Positions 26,176 through 35,391 are shown, counted from the first letter of the stretch. The stretch is 64,000 nt of DNA from Candidatus Sulfotelmatobacter sp. (GCA_025462865.1 JAOAPI010000124.1:1-64000), one strand, 5' to 3'. Program-made: numbers and translations. Notes: generated by a model not told the origin, from the sequence alone.

Positions 26176-27228
26176 CTAGACGTCTTCTCGCGCGATGCCA
26201 ATCACGTCAATTCCGTCCTGCGGAATAGGTCGCGAGATTCCCAATCTTCGCATCTTGGCCAGCAACGTAGTTCGCTTCAGTCCCAGTTTCGCCGCCGCGC
26301 CACGCGGGCCACCGACGACCCAGCCGCCTTGCTCAAGGGTTTCCATGATCAGAGCGCGGTCGGATTCTTCCGACGTCATGGACGATGGCAAAGCCTGGGA
26401 CTGCTGCAGACTAACGATGATAGGCGCCGTTCGCCTTTTATGCAGGGGATTTGGGAGTATACCGTCGCGCGAAAGGATCATTGCGCGCTCCACCAGATTC
26501 TGCAACTCGCGTATGTTCCCGGGCCAGGAATGCCATTGAAAGGCACACATGGTTTCTGTAGGAATGCTGTCCACTTGCTTCCCCATGCGGCGGTTAAACA
26601 TCTTCACGAAATGCGTCACAAGAGCAGGAATGTCTTCCCGGCGCTCTCGGAGCGCCGGCAGCAAGATGGGGAAGACGTCCAGACGATAATACAGGTCACT
26701 GCGAAATTGCCCGCGAGCTACCATCTTAACGAGATTCCGATTCGTTGCTGCCACGAGTCGAACGTCCACTTTGTGGGTTCGACCGCTTCCTAATCTCTCG
26801 AATTCCTGTTCTTGCAGCACACGCAGCAGCTTTGGCTGCAACGCCGGGGGGATATCGCCTACTTCGTCCAAAAACAGCGTGCCTTTATCGGCCATTTCGA
26901 AGCGCCCGATCTTCTGCGCAATCGCACCCGTGAAGGCACCCTTCTCATGACCGAACAATTCGCTTTCCAGAAGGTCTAGCGGAATGGCCGCGCAATTAAG
27001 CTTTATGAAAGCGCGTCCGTAGCGCTGACTTGCATTGTGAATGGCGTGAGCAATGAGTTCTTTTCCCGTGCCGGTTTCCCCTTCGATGAGGACAGTCGAG
27101 TCCGTGGGGGCAACCTGCTCCACTTGCTCAAGAACAGATTCGAGGGCAGCGCTATTACCGATGATCCGCTCGAACGTACGCTCGGCTTGATCCGGCCCCA
27201 AATTCATGACTGTTGCATAGTCTTCCAC
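26176..27228 (-). CDS. sigma54-dependent transcription activator without sensory domain
   Basis: The 350-residue bacterial enhancer-binding protein has Walker A GETGTGKE (50-57), the sigma54-contacting GAFTGA (97-102), Walker B GTLFLDE (116-122), arginine fingers in FRSDLYYRLDVFP (176, 182) and a C-terminal Fis-type helix-turn-helix (RGAAAKLGLKRTTLLAKMRRLGI). It remodels sigma54-RNA polymerase at -24/-12 promoters. Only about 22 residues precede the AAA+ domain, so the usual receiver, GAF or PAS domain is missing. Control may come through a partner, perhaps the receiver-only protein encoded just upstream. GTG 27228 has GAGAGG 7 nt upstream; ATG 27207 is an alternative. It is the only sigma54 activator in the window and a natural candidate for the -24/-12 sites at 8511, 30024 and 30314. 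Confidence 0.93.
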   Translation of the reverse strand: MEDYATVMNLGPDQAERTFERIIGNSAALESVLEQVEQVAPTDSTVLIEGETGTGKELIAHAIHNASQRYGRAFIKLNCAAIPLDLLESELFGHEKGAFTGAIAQKIGRFEMADKGTLFLDEVGDIPPALQPKLLRVLQEQEFERLGSGRTHKVDVRLVAATNRNLVKMVARGQFRSDLYYRLDVFPILLPALRERREDIPALVTHFVKMFNRRMGKQVDSIPTETMCAFQWHSWPGNIRELQNLVERAMILSRDGILPNPLHKRRTAPIIVSLQQSQALPSSMTSEESDRALIMETLEQGGWVVGGPRGAAAKLGLKRTTLLAKMRRLGISRPIPQDGIDVIGIAREDV

Positions 27229-27277
27229 AGAAACCTCTCACTAAAGGCCCCCACGCGACTGCGATAGCCGACGTTGC

Positions 27278-27655
27278 TCACATCTCAAGTGCAGCACGGA
27301 CCCTTTTCAGCAACAGGTGATGATCGAACGGTTTTGCGAGGAACTCGACCGCGCCCTCTCTCATCGCTCGAATTCTCATCCTGGCATCTCCGTGAGCCGT
27401 GATGAAGATGATCGGAATATTGCATTCCTCTTCTTTCAACCTGGCCTGCAACTGCAGGCCCGACATCTCCGGCATACGGATATCAAGAATTAGGCACGCA
27501 GCCCGAGTATGCAAATCGGATTCGAGGAATTCTTCCGCGGATCCGAAGCACCGTGCGACCAGTCCAGCCGCTTCCATCAGGTCGCGCAGTGAATCTTGCA
27601 TGGCCTCGTCGTCGTCAATGATCGCTATTAATTTAGACGTTCGGTCCACCGACAT
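27278..27655 (-). CDS. receiver-only response regulator
   Basis: The 125-residue CheY-like domain stands alone. It has the acidic triad in IIDDDEAM, phospho-acceptor Asp in CLILDIRMPEMSG, Thr in IFITAHGD and Lys in LAKPFD. The sequence is of the FixJ receiver type, yet no output domain follows before the stop. It lies 49 bp upstream of the sigma54-activator gene, which lacks a receiver, on the same strand. A split NtrC-like pair is therefore possible; alternatively it shuttles phosphate between kinase and the FixJ-type regulator upstream. ATG 27655 has no visible Shine-Dalgarno. Confidence 0.88.
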   Translation of the reverse strand: MSVDRTSKLIAIIDDDEAMQDSLRDLMEAAGLVARCFGSAEEFLESDLHTRAACLILDIRMPEMSGLQLQARLKEEECNIPIIFITAHGDARMRIRAMREGAVEFLAKPFDHHLLLKRVRAALEM

Positions 27656-27782
27656 GTGGCTAGGTTAACGAGATTGCCTCACTTGGAGCAATCAAACTTT
27701 AGGCTGACAGAACCAGACCTTAGGAGATTCGATCCATACTATCGATATTCCAACGAGGGAAACATCGATTCGCAACGTCGGG

Positions 27783-28403
27783 CTATGTGATGGACTTAAG
27801 CTTGTCTGCCATTCTGACGAGCTCAGGCAGGGATTTAGCCAGCATCTTTTTCATTACCTGGCTTCGATGCATTTTGACGGTAGCTTCACTGGCACCGAGT
27901 TCTGCCGCAATTTGTTTATTAAGCATTCCGGAAACGACGAGGCTCATCACCTCGCGCTCCCGGACGCTTAATGCGTCGTATCGCTGTCGCAGTTCAGCAG
28001 TGTCTCGTTGCTTTTCGCGGACGATGCGATCTCGAGTAAGCGATCGCTGAACCGCATCGAGCAGATCCTGGTGCCTGAATGGCTTTGTAAGAAACTCAAC
28101 CGCGCCAGACTTCATGGCCCTGACCGACATCGGAACGTCCGCATGTGCTGTGACAAAGATGATTGGAATACTTACTTTCCCCCTTTTCAGTTCGTGCTGA
28201 AGGTCCAAGCCGCTAATGCCGGGGAGTCTCACATCAAGAATTAGGCAACTGGGCCCATCACTGTGCGGACTCGACAAGAAGTCCTGTGCAGTTCCGAAAG
28301 ACTTAGAACGCAAGCCGACGGACTCCAGCAACTCCTGGAGAGACTCACGCACATCGCTGTCATCATCGACAATGAATACGGTGGGCACATCCTGCGTGCT
28401 CAT
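27783..28403 (-). CDS. FixJ/NarL-family response regulator
   Basis: The 206-residue protein has a receiver (about 1-120; Asp in [13 protein letters not shown], Thr in IFVTAHAD, Lys in LTKPFR). A C-terminal LuxR-type helix-turn-helix follows ([43 protein letters not shown]). FixJ-type proteins act with FixL-like kinases of exactly the H-box type seen in the large kinase ending at 20238. ATG 28403 was chosen over TTG 28418. Together with the receiver-only and sigma54-activator genes downstream it forms a same-strand regulatory block next to the NADH dehydrogenase gene. Confidence 0.92.
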   Translation of the reverse strand: MSTQDVPTVFIVDDDSDVRESLQELLESVGLRSKSFGTAQDFLSSPHSDGPSCLILDVRLPGISGLDLQHELKRGKVSIPIIFVTAHADVPMSVRAMKSGAVEFLTKPFRHQDLLDAVQRSLTRDRIVREKQRDTAELRQRYDALSVREREVMSLVVSGMLNKQIAAELGASEATVKMHRSQVMKKMLAKSLPELVRMADKLKSIT

Positions 28404-28649
28404 AACGGCGCGCCTCAATCAGAAGGAAAGTCAAAATCAAATGTCGCGAGCTTCACCTGTCGTCGCCGATCAAGCGGCGGTTGACAATGCAGGATAGATT
28501 GTATCGGATGATGCAATGGTGAGGGAGCGCAAAGCCTTGGGTTCGAGGGTGGAACTCGATGATGATAAGCGACCGCTGACGCTCACTAAGACTGAATGCT
28601 TAGCCGTCTCGAGACATCTGTGTCGATGCAGACGGGAGAGCTCAGACGG

Positions 28650-29990
28650 TCAGCGCGGGGCATTTGTCGATGCAGGCTTGATTTCAGAGAGTTCCTTAGT
28701 GAAATTGAAATCCGTGGGAGCGGCACCGGTAATTAATCGCGCACCGCGGCTGAATGTCAGATTCTGGATCGCCCACTGAATAAAAACCAGAACTCGGCTC
28801 TGAAAAGTGACCAAATACATAAGATGGATGAAGACCCAAACTAGCCAGGCTATGAAGCCCGAAAGGTGTGCACCGAAAACATCCGCCACTGCGGCCGCGC
28901 GTCCAATTACTGCCAGAGACCCTTTGTCGAAGTAATGAAAAGGTGGAAGCTCCGACTGGCCCTTCACTTTTCGCAAGATTGCCTTTGCTGCGTAGGCTCC
29001 TCCCTGCATGGCGACCTGCGCTAATCCCGGCAACGGTTTTTCCTTGCGATCCATCGCCGAAGCCAGATCTCCTATAATGTAGATGTCGGGATAGTTTGGA
29101 ATCGTCAGGTCAGGATTTACCTTGACTCTTCCTCCTTTGTCGGTCTCGGCTTTTGTGTGGCTAGCCAAGATTTTGCCCAGCGGCGACGCTGCGATACCGC
29201 CAGCCCAGACCACCGTTTTCGCAGCGATCGAATCGGTTTGCTTGTCGGATTCGATGGTTAAACCTTCTTCGTCGACCTGCTTCACCATTGCACCGCACCT
29301 TAGCTGGACACCCAACTTGGCAAGCGAATGGCTCGCTTTTTGAGAGAGGTCCTCCGGAAAAGACATCAGCACCCGAGGCGCTCCATCCAGCAATATGATC
29401 TGCGCTTCTTCAGGGTTGATGGAGCGGAAGTCGTTCTTCAGAGTTTGGCGCGCGATCTCGGCAATGGCACCGGAAAGCTCCACGCCGGTGGGCCCTGCTC
29501 CAACAATGACGAATGTGAGCCAAGCGCGGCGCTGCTCAGGATCCGAGATACGCTCGGCCACTTCGAATGCGTACAGTATCTTGTGTCGGATTGTCGTGGC
29601 TTCTTCAACACTCTTCATGCCGGGTGCCCACTCTTGCCATTCGTTGTGCCCGAAGTAGGACGTCTGCGAGCCCGCGGCAACGATCAATGAATCGTAAGGA
29701 ACGATGGTCCCGTCGGCCAGAACGACGCGTTTGGAATCAGGATCGATATCCACGACGGTTCCCAACCAAACGCGAGTATTTTTCTGCCGGCTTAGGACGC
29801 TCCGAAGGGGCGAGGCGACCTCTCCCGCCGAAAGAGAGCCCGTCGCAACTTGATAGAGTAGTGGTTGGAAGAGATGATAGTTCCGCCGATCGATAAGCGT
29901 CACGTCTACCAGATTTGAGTTCAAGTGCTGGGCCGCAGAAAGCCCACCAAATCCCCCGCCTACGATTACTACCTTCCAGCGTTCGCTCAT
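28650..29990 (-). CDS. ndh: type II NADH dehydrogenase (NDH-2)
   Basis: The 446-residue flavoprotein has an N-terminal FAD-binding GGGFGGLSAAQHL (about 11-23) and a second Rossmann motif VIVGAGPTGVELSGAIAEIA (about 160-180) for NADH. An amphipathic/hydrophobic C-terminal part (about 375-410) should bind the membrane. It oxidises NADH and reduces quinone without pumping protons. A strong ribosome site GGAGGAAAG precedes ATG 29990. A consensus sigma54 promoter lies 34-48 bp upstream on the minus strand. It is divergent from the bc-caa3 respiratory operon, so its product may feed the same quinone pool. Confidence 0.92.
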   Translation of the reverse strand: MSERWKVVIVGGGFGGLSAAQHLNSNLVDVTLIDRRNYHLFQPLLYQVATGSLSAGEVASPLRSVLSRQKNTRVWLGTVVDIDPDSKRVVLADGTIVPYDSLIVAAGSQTSYFGHNEWQEWAPGMKSVEEATTIRHKILYAFEVAERISDPEQRRAWLTFVIVGAGPTGVELSGAIAEIARQTLKNDFRSINPEEAQIILLDGAPRVLMSFPEDLSQKASHSLAKLGVQLRCGAMVKQVDEEGLTIESDKQTDSIAAKTVVWAGGIAASPLGKILASHTKAETDKGGRVKVNPDLTIPNYPDIYIIGDLASAMDRKEKPLPGLAQVAMQGGAYAAKAILRKVKGQSELPPFHYFDKGSLAVIGRAAAVADVFGAHLSGFIAWLVWVFIHLMYLVTFQSRVLVFIQWAIQNLTFSRGARLITGAAPTDFNFTKELSEIKPASTNAPR

Positions 29991-30023
29991 TCTTTCCTCC
30001 TAGGCGGTACCCATTGCGTTCAT

Positions 30024-30038
30024 GCAATTGCCGTGCCA
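30024..30038 (-). promoter_or_regulatory. sigma54 promoter of ndh, consensus match
   Basis: On the minus strand this reads TGGCACG-GCAA-TTGC, an exact match to TGGCACGNNNNTTGC with 10 bp between GG and GC. The predicted start near 30012 gives a leader of about 22 nt containing GGAGGAAAG before the ndh ATG. Confidence 0.85.
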
Positions 30039-30150
30039 CGAATTAGCGAGCACAGACAGCGCGTCACCTTGATCGCATTGAGGTTCATTCCTGCAATTGC
30101 GTGGCAACACAGATGACACTTGACGCAAAAGGCACCGGGATGACACTACG

Positions 30151-30172
30151 GCTCGGCATTTGCTCGGCATTT
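30151..30172. repeat. perfect tandem 11-bp repeat between two sigma54 promoters
   Basis: GCTCGGCATTT occurs twice without a gap (30151-30161 and 30162-30172), a one-helical-turn period. It lies about 140 bp upstream of the ndh start and about 170-190 bp upstream of the cox start, a normal position for a shared activator site. Confidence 0.55.
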
Positions 30173-30313
30173 GCCAGTCGCCTCGCGAACCTAGCGATCG
30201 GGATTTCGTGAGTGTTGGCCTTCATCGCGCTTGCAATGCGGTAAATACGGGTGCTTGCCGCTTTGGTAGCACGCTTGCTCTTCATTCAATAGAAGTCTGC
30301 GCGGTAAGAATTG

Positions 30314-30329
30314 TGGCGCTCGCTTTGCA
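30314..30329 (+). promoter_or_regulatory. sigma54-type promoter of the bc-caa3 operon
   Basis: TGGCGCT-CGCT-TTGCA keeps TGGC, TTGCA and the 10-bp GG-GC spacing, with two deviations from consensus. The predicted start near 30340 gives a 60-nt leader to coxB. A weaker TGGTAGC-ACGC-TTGCT with the same spacing lies at 30264-30279. Confidence 0.7.
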
Positions 30330-30401
30330 ATAAGAATTAAGGAGAGATTGCGAAGTCTGGTGATAGCTCGCATTTCGGAAGTGGAGAGCGGAAGAAGAGA
30401 A

Positions 30402-31460
30402 ATGTCGATCCTGAAAAAATCCTCGACGGTGCGGTTTCTTGCGCAGACGATATTTCTTCTTTTGTGCTCTGCTATGACGGTGTGGGCAAGCGGGCCAAAA
30501 GACCCGTCTCCTCACGGCACAAACATTTTCGCTCCCGCCTCAACCCCAGCCAAGTCAATCGCTGACTTGTCGGTCTTGGTGCTTGTCATTACCGGAATTA
30601 TTTTTGTCGTTGTTTTTGTTTTACTGGTCTATTCCGTCGTTAAGTTCCGTGGGCGAGCAAAGGATGCCGGCCGCGAACCGGCTCAGGTATACGGGAGCAC
30701 GCAGATTGAGCTGGCTTGGACGATCATTCCAATTCTGATTGTTGTTGTTCTGTTCCTGGCCACGGCGCGAGTGATCCACGCGATTCAGGATGCACCAGAA
30801 CCGGCGGGCGCCGTACAAGTCACCGTGATTGGACATCAATACTGGTGGGAGTTTCGATATCCGAAATTGGGTATCGTCACCGCCAACGAACTGCACATCC
30901 CGGTGAGTGATCCGGGTCATCCGACTCCAACGTTTCTGCAGTTGCTTTCGGCTGATACCGACCACAGCTTTTGGGTGCCGGAGCTTGCAGGCAAGACGGA
31001 CCTCATTCCGAACCATCCCAACCGAATGTGGATGGATCCGCAACGCACCGGTATCTTTCTTGGTCAGTGTGCCCAGTACTGTGGAACACAGCACGCGAAG
31101 ATGCTGCTGCGCGTTTCGGTGGATGGGCCGCAGGATTTTGCTGTTTGGGTTCGCGCTCAGCAGGGACCCGCGGTCGAGGACGCAGGCGCAATCGCAGGTA
31201 GGCGAGTGTTTGAAAGCAATGCCTGCATGAACTGCCATGCAGTGGCCGGAACCGCAGCGGATGGACGCTTTGGCCCCGACCTGACGCATTTGATGAGCCG
31301 CGTCACGATTGCCGCAGGCGCCGCCAAAAACACACACGACAATCTCCGTCTTTGGATCCAGGATCCGAGTGCAATCAAACCCGGCTCGCTGATGCCCGCC
31401 ATGAAGCTGAGCGACACGGACCTGGATGCGGTCGTGAGTTACATGGAGACGCTGCGCTAG
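30402..31460 (+). CDS. coxB: cytochrome c oxidase subunit II with fused cytochrome c (caa3 type)
   Basis: The 352-residue protein has a signal/anchor, two transmembrane helices (about 53-78 and 103-125) and a periplasmic cupredoxin domain. The CuA ligands are visible as His188, Cys223, Cys227 and His231 (GQCAQYCGTQH). The C-terminal extension carries CMNCH (275-279) and a Met in SLMPAMKL, a covalently bound haem c. This is the caa3 arrangement, with the electron donor fused to subunit II. ATG 30402 follows AAGAAGAGA; the frame extends to TTG 30348. It is the first gene of a nine-gene operon. Confidence 0.95.
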   Translation: MSILKKSSTVRFLAQTIFLLLCSAMTVWASGPKDPSPHGTNIFAPASTPAKSIADLSVLVLVITGIIFVVVFVLLVYSVVKFRGRAKDAGREPAQVYGSTQIELAWTIIPILIVVVLFLATARVIHAIQDAPEPAGAVQVTVIGHQYWWEFRYPKLGIVTANELHIPVSDPGHPTPTFLQLLSADTDHSFWVPELAGKTDLIPNHPNRMWMDPQRTGIFLGQCAQYCGTQHAKMLLRVSVDGPQDFAVWVRAQQGPAVEDAGAIAGRRVFESNACMNCHAVAGTAADGRFGPDLTHLMSRVTIAAGAAKNTHDNLRLWIQDPSAIKPGSLMPAMKLSDTDLDAVVSYMETLR

Positions 31461-31479
31461 AACGCTCAGGAAAATACCT

Positions 31480-33153
31480 ATGTCCTCGAACGCGATCACC
31501 CTTCCCGGCACCCAGATACAAGCCAGGCCCTGGGTCGACGAACTTCATCAGTGGCTGACTACGGTCGATCACAAACGGCTTGGAATTCTCTACATTCTCT
31601 CGGCTCTGTTGTTTCTCGCGATCGGTGGAGTCGAGGCACTCATCATTCGCATTCAGCTGATGCATTCACACAACAACTTCGTTTCGCCGGAAGTCTTCAA
31701 CCGTATGTTCACAATGCATGGGACGACCATGATTTTCTTCGTGGCCATGCCAGTCCTGTTTGGATTTGCCAATTACCTTGTCCCGTTGATGATTGGTGCG
31801 CGGGATATGGCTTTTCCGCGCTTGAATGCCTTCAGTTTTTGGCTGTCGTTTCTGGGAGGACTTCTTCTTTATTTCAGCTTTCTCGGAGGAAGCGGCTTGT
31901 ACGGCGCCGGAAGCGCACCGGACGTGGGTTGGTGGTCGTACGCGCCACTGGGCGCCCGAGCGTTCTCGCCTGGTCACAGTTCCGACTATTGGACTCTAGC
32001 GGTGCTCGTCTCTGGGTTTGGGAGCATCGGAACGGCCATCAATATCATTGCGACCATTCTGTGCTTGCGATGCCCAGGTATGAAGCTCAATCGTATGCCG
32101 CTGCTGGTGTGGATGAACCTTGTGATGGCAGGAATGGTTTTGTTTGCGGTTACACCCTTATCGGCTGCTCAAATCATGTTGCTGATCGATCGATATTTGG
32201 GAGGCCATTTTTTTGATACTCAGGCCGGCGGATCGGCAGTCCTCTGGATGCACTTCTTTTGGATCTTTGGACATCCGGAAGTCTACATTCTGATCATTCC
32301 TTGTTTCGCTTTCATGTCGGAAATCATTCCCGTCTTTTCGCGCAAGCCAATCTTCGGATATCCGGTGATGGTTGCCGCAACTGTGTGCATCGCATTCGTC
32401 AGTATGAGCGTCTGGGCGCACCACATGTTTACGATCGGAATGAACTCCTACGCCAACAGCTTTTTCACCCTCACCACGATGGCGGTAGGCGTTCCCACCG
32501 GAATTAAGATTTTCAACTGGATCGGCACAATGTGGGGCGGAAGGATCCAATTCAAGACGCCGATGCTGTTCAGCATCGGATTTCTATTCCAATTCCTCAT
32601 TGCAGGCCTAACCGGCATCATGATAGCTGCCTCGCCCTTCGATTGGCAGCTTAGCCTCTCCTATTTTGTAGTGGCGCACTTTCACTATGTGATCGTGGGC
32701 GGAATTCTGTTTGCGCTCTTCGCCGCGTTCTATTACTGGTATCCCAAAATGACTGGCCGAATGCTGAGTGAACGCCTCGGCAAATGGCATTTCTGGCTTT
32801 TCCTGATTGGCTTTCACCTGACGTTCGACGTCATGCACATTCCCGGCATTCTCGGCATGCCACGACGAATCTACACCTATGAGCCGGGCCGCGGTTGGGA
32901 CACCTTGAATTTGATCATTACTATCGGCGCGTTCATTCAGGCACTCGCGATTCTCGTCTTTTTAGCAAACCTCGTAATTTCTTATTTCAAGGGAGACAGG
33001 GCCGGTAACGACCCGTGGGACGCGTGGACACTGGAATGGTCGATCAGTTCGCCGCCCCCAGCATATAACTTCGCGACAGTTCCAACCGTCGCGAGCCGAC
33101 GCCCCTTGTGGGACCTAAAGCATCCTGAAGACCCCGATAGCCGCTATGAGTGA
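31480..33153 (+). CDS. coxA: cytochrome c oxidase subunit I
   Basis: The 557-residue, 12-helix haem-copper oxidase core contains FGHPEVYILIIP, which holds the CuB His and the cross-linked Tyr, WAHHMFTIG with the His pair, and HFHYVIVGG with the haem a and a3 ligands. It reduces O2 to water and pumps protons. The GHPEV motif with Tyr places it in the A-type oxidases. It lies 19 bp after coxB. Confidence 0.96.
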   Translation: MSSNAITLPGTQIQARPWVDELHQWLTTVDHKRLGILYILSALLFLAIGGVEALIIRIQLMHSHNNFVSPEVFNRMFTMHGTTMIFFVAMPVLFGFANYLVPLMIGARDMAFPRLNAFSFWLSFLGGLLLYFSFLGGSGLYGAGSAPDVGWWSYAPLGARAFSPGHSSDYWTLAVLVSGFGSIGTAINIIATILCLRCPGMKLNRMPLLVWMNLVMAGMVLFAVTPLSAAQIMLLIDRYLGGHFFDTQAGGSAVLWMHFFWIFGHPEVYILIIPCFAFMSEIIPVFSRKPIFGYPVMVAATVCIAFVSMSVWAHHMFTIGMNSYANSFFTLTTMAVGVPTGIKIFNWIGTMWGGRIQFKTPMLFSIGFLFQFLIAGLTGIMIAASPFDWQLSLSYFVVAHFHYVIVGGILFALFAAFYYWYPKMTGRMLSERLGKWHFWLFLIGFHLTFDVMHIPGILGMPRRIYTYEPGRGWDTLNLIITIGAFIQALAILVFLANLVISYFKGDRAGNDPWDAWTLEWSISSPPPAYNFATVPTVASRRPLWDLKHPEDPDSRYE

Positions 33154-33165
33154 AGGCGAAATCAT

Positions 33166-33762
33166 ATGAGCGCAGTGACAACTTCATTTCCGAACACAGT
33201 AGCCGAGTGGCAGCTGCCATCTCGCGGGAAGGTGGCGATGGCCGGCCTCATCGTCGCCGAGTCGGCGATCTTTACGATTTTCGTCGTCGCTTATCTCTTC
33301 TATTTGGGAAAGAGTTTGACGGGGCCGACACCACGCGAGGTCCTCGAAACGCCGATCTTCTACACGATCTGCTTGTTGTCCAGCAGCTTGACCATTCACT
33401 TGGCGGCGAAGTGTCTGGCGCGCGGCATTACATTCGCATTCCTTGGACTCTGGCTGTTCACCATTGCACTCGGTGGTTTGTTCCTCTATGGCACGGCGCA
33501 GGAATGGTACCGGCTGATCTACGAACATGGAGTGACGATCTCGACCAACCTGTTCGGAACAACATATTACTCGCTTGTCGGGCTGCACGCCTTTCACGTC
33601 ACCGCAGGTCTCATCATGCTCGTGACGGTTGCAGTGTTCGGACTTAGTGGCCGTGTGGGAGTGAAGCAGTCCGGTCACATCGAAGTGCTCTCGATGTACT
33701 GGCATTTCGTCGACGCCGTATGGGTTGTGGTTTTCACCGTGGTTTACGTTCTCGGACGCTGA
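33166..33762 (+). CDS. coxC: cytochrome c oxidase subunit III
   Basis: The 198-residue protein has five predicted helices. It shows the subunit III signatures AESAIFTIFVVAYLFY near residue 27-42, GLHAFHVTAGLIML near 145-158 and the C-terminal YWHFVDAVWVVVFTVVYVL. This is the short bacterial form that lacks the first two helices of the mitochondrial subunit. It stabilises subunit I and proton uptake. It starts 12 bp after coxA. Confidence 0.93.
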   Translation: MSAVTTSFPNTVAEWQLPSRGKVAMAGLIVAESAIFTIFVVAYLFYLGKSLTGPTPREVLETPIFYTICLLSSSLTIHLAAKCLARGITFAFLGLWLFTIALGGLFLYGTAQEWYRLIYEHGVTISTNLFGTTYYSLVGLHAFHVTAGLIMLVTVAVFGLSGRVGVKQSGHIEVLSMYWHFVDAVWVVVFTVVYVLGR

Positions 33763-33769
33763 GGCAGAA

Positions 33770-34642
33770 ATGGCGACAATATTGGCAACGGAGCAATTAA
33801 ATGAAACCGGTCAGATGCCCAGCGTGATCGAGGTGCCGGCGCCCACAGCCTGGCCTTTCATCTTGGCTTTTGGGACGACCCTCCTGTTCGCGGGGCTGGT
33901 GACGAGCATGTCGGTGAGTGTTCTTGGGGCAGCATTCGCACTGGCGGGCTGCGTTGGATGGTTCCGTGCAGTCTTTCCGCATGCGCAGGAAGAAGCTGTT
34001 GCAGTGGTTCCCGAAGACATTCGCCTGACTACCGATCGCCGCGTCGTGGAACGGATTCCAGTCCTGCCGGATCAACTGCGAGCATGGCTTCCGGTCCGCA
34101 CATATCCTGTTTCGGCAGGGGTTAAAGGAGGCATCGCGGGCAGCGTCGCAATGGCTGTACTGGCTTGTGCTTACGGGGTGCTAAAAGCTGGCAGCATCTG
34201 GTATCCCATCAACCTGCTCGCCGCAGTTGTTTATCGGGAATCGCTGAGACTCGGGCCTGCGCAGCTCTATTCATTTCATGCTGATGCTTTCGCGATTGCC
34301 TTTTTTCTCCACGGCCTTGTGTCCATTTTTGTTGGGTTGCTCTATGGTGCGATGCTGCCCATGTTCCCGCGCCGTCCGGTTGTGCTTGGTGGACTGATTG
34401 CCCCGGCACTGTGGTCAGGGCTACTGTACACAATTCTCGGACTGCTGAATCCACTGCTCGCCAGCCATATTGATTGGTTCTGGTTTGTTGCATCGCAAGT
34501 GGCTTTTGGAATTGTGGCAGGCCTCGTAGTTGTGCGACAGCAGAGCATTCCTACTCGGGAGAATGTGTCGTTTGTTCTACGAGCAGGAATCGAAGCTCCA
34601 GGAACTATTCCACCACGAGAAAGTGGAGAGGAGCGCCGATGA
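33770..34642 (+). CDS. oxidase-associated membrane protein with subunit IV-like N-terminus
   Basis: The 290-residue protein has two hydrophobic helices near the N-terminus (about 25-65, FILAFGTTLLFAGLV...), resembling small cytochrome oxidase subunit IV. After a hydrophilic stretch come four to five further helices (about 125-275). I do not recognise the second part. Being encoded between coxC and the cytochrome c gene with 7-bp and 4-nt-overlap junctions, it is very likely a structural part of the oxidase or the bc-oxidase assembly. ATG 33770 was chosen; the longer frame begins inside coxC. Confidence 0.75.
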   Translation: MATILATEQLNETGQMPSVIEVPAPTAWPFILAFGTTLLFAGLVTSMSVSVLGAAFALAGCVGWFRAVFPHAQEEAVAVVPEDIRLTTDRRVVERIPVLPDQLRAWLPVRTYPVSAGVKGGIAGSVAMAVLACAYGVLKAGSIWYPINLLAAVVYRESLRLGPAQLYSFHADAFAIAFFLHGLVSIFVGLLYGAMLPMFPRRPVVLGGLIAPALWSGLLYTILGLLNPLLASHIDWFWFVASQVAFGIVAGLVVVRQQSIPTRENVSFVLRAGIEAPGTIPPRESGEERR

Positions 34643-35391
34643 GCCGGATTTTGTATCTGTCTGCATTCGCCTTTCTCAACCTCGTACTCCTCTCGGCTTG
34701 CAGCACTCCAAACGGTCAACCTCAGAAGGGTTCGGAGCTGGCGGCGCCGAATCAGGTTGTGGACTTTGGCACTCTCTACGCCCAGAACTGTGCCGCCTGC
34801 CACGGCGCGGAAGGACGTGGAGGAGCGTCGATTGCCCTTGCCAATTCGGTGTATCTCGCCATCGTCGATGAAAGCGCGGTGCACAACGTTGTCGCCAGCG
34901 GCGTCCGTGGAACCTCGATGCCAGCGTTCGCGGAGAGTGCCGGAGGATTGCTGACGGATGAGCAGATTAACGTTATTACGAGCGGAATGTTTTCGCGTTG
35001 GGAACGCAAGGGAATTCTCGACGGAACAAATCCACCTTCATATGCCGCAAAGACGACAGGTAATGTCGCACGCGGTGAGATCGCTTTCAAAACGTATTGC
35101 GCATCGTGCCACGGATCTGAAGGTCGGGGCGGAGCCAAAGGCAGTGCCGTCACCGACGGATCATTTCTGGCACTCGTCAGCAATCAGGGATTGCGCTCGA
35201 TCGTGATCACCGGCAGACCGGACTTGCGGGCACCCGACTGGCGCGGGAATGTTCCCGGAAAGCCCATGTCAGACCAGGAAATCACAGATGTGGTTGCCTG
35301 GTTAGCATCGCGCCGCGGTCAGAGCCCCGGCCAGCCTTATTCCGCTTCGAACAATGCGCAGCACCAATCTGAGGAACACCCGGAGAAATGA
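34639..35391 (+). CDS. dihaem cytochrome c lipoprotein
   Basis: The 250-residue protein has a lipoprotein signal (LLSAC, Cys21) and two class I cytochrome c domains with CAACH (51-55) and CASCH (154-158). Each is followed by a GRGGA turn and a Met-containing loop (TSMPAF; KPMSDQ). Anchored outside the membrane, it should carry electrons between the Rieske/cytochrome b complex and the oxidase. It overlaps the previous gene (ATGA at 34639) and the Rieske gene (ATGA at 35388), so translation is coupled. Confidence 0.92.
   Translation: MSRILYLSAFAFLNLVLLSACSTPNGQPQKGSELAAPNQVVDFGTLYAQNCAACHGAEGRGGASIALANSVYLAIVDESAVHNVVASGVRGTSMPAFAESAGGLLTDEQINVITSGMFSRWERKGILDGTNPPSYAAKTTGNVARGEIAFKTYCASCHGSEGRGGAKGSAVTDGSFLALVSNQGLRSIVITGRPDLRAPDWRGNVPGKPMSDQEITDVVAWLASRRGQSPGQPYSASNNAQHQSEEHPEK

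Noticed and set aside
28516-28779. 87-codon plus-strand ORF between the FixJ-type gene and ndh
   Set aside because: It overlaps the end of ndh on the other strand, and its protein shows no domain or ribosome site.
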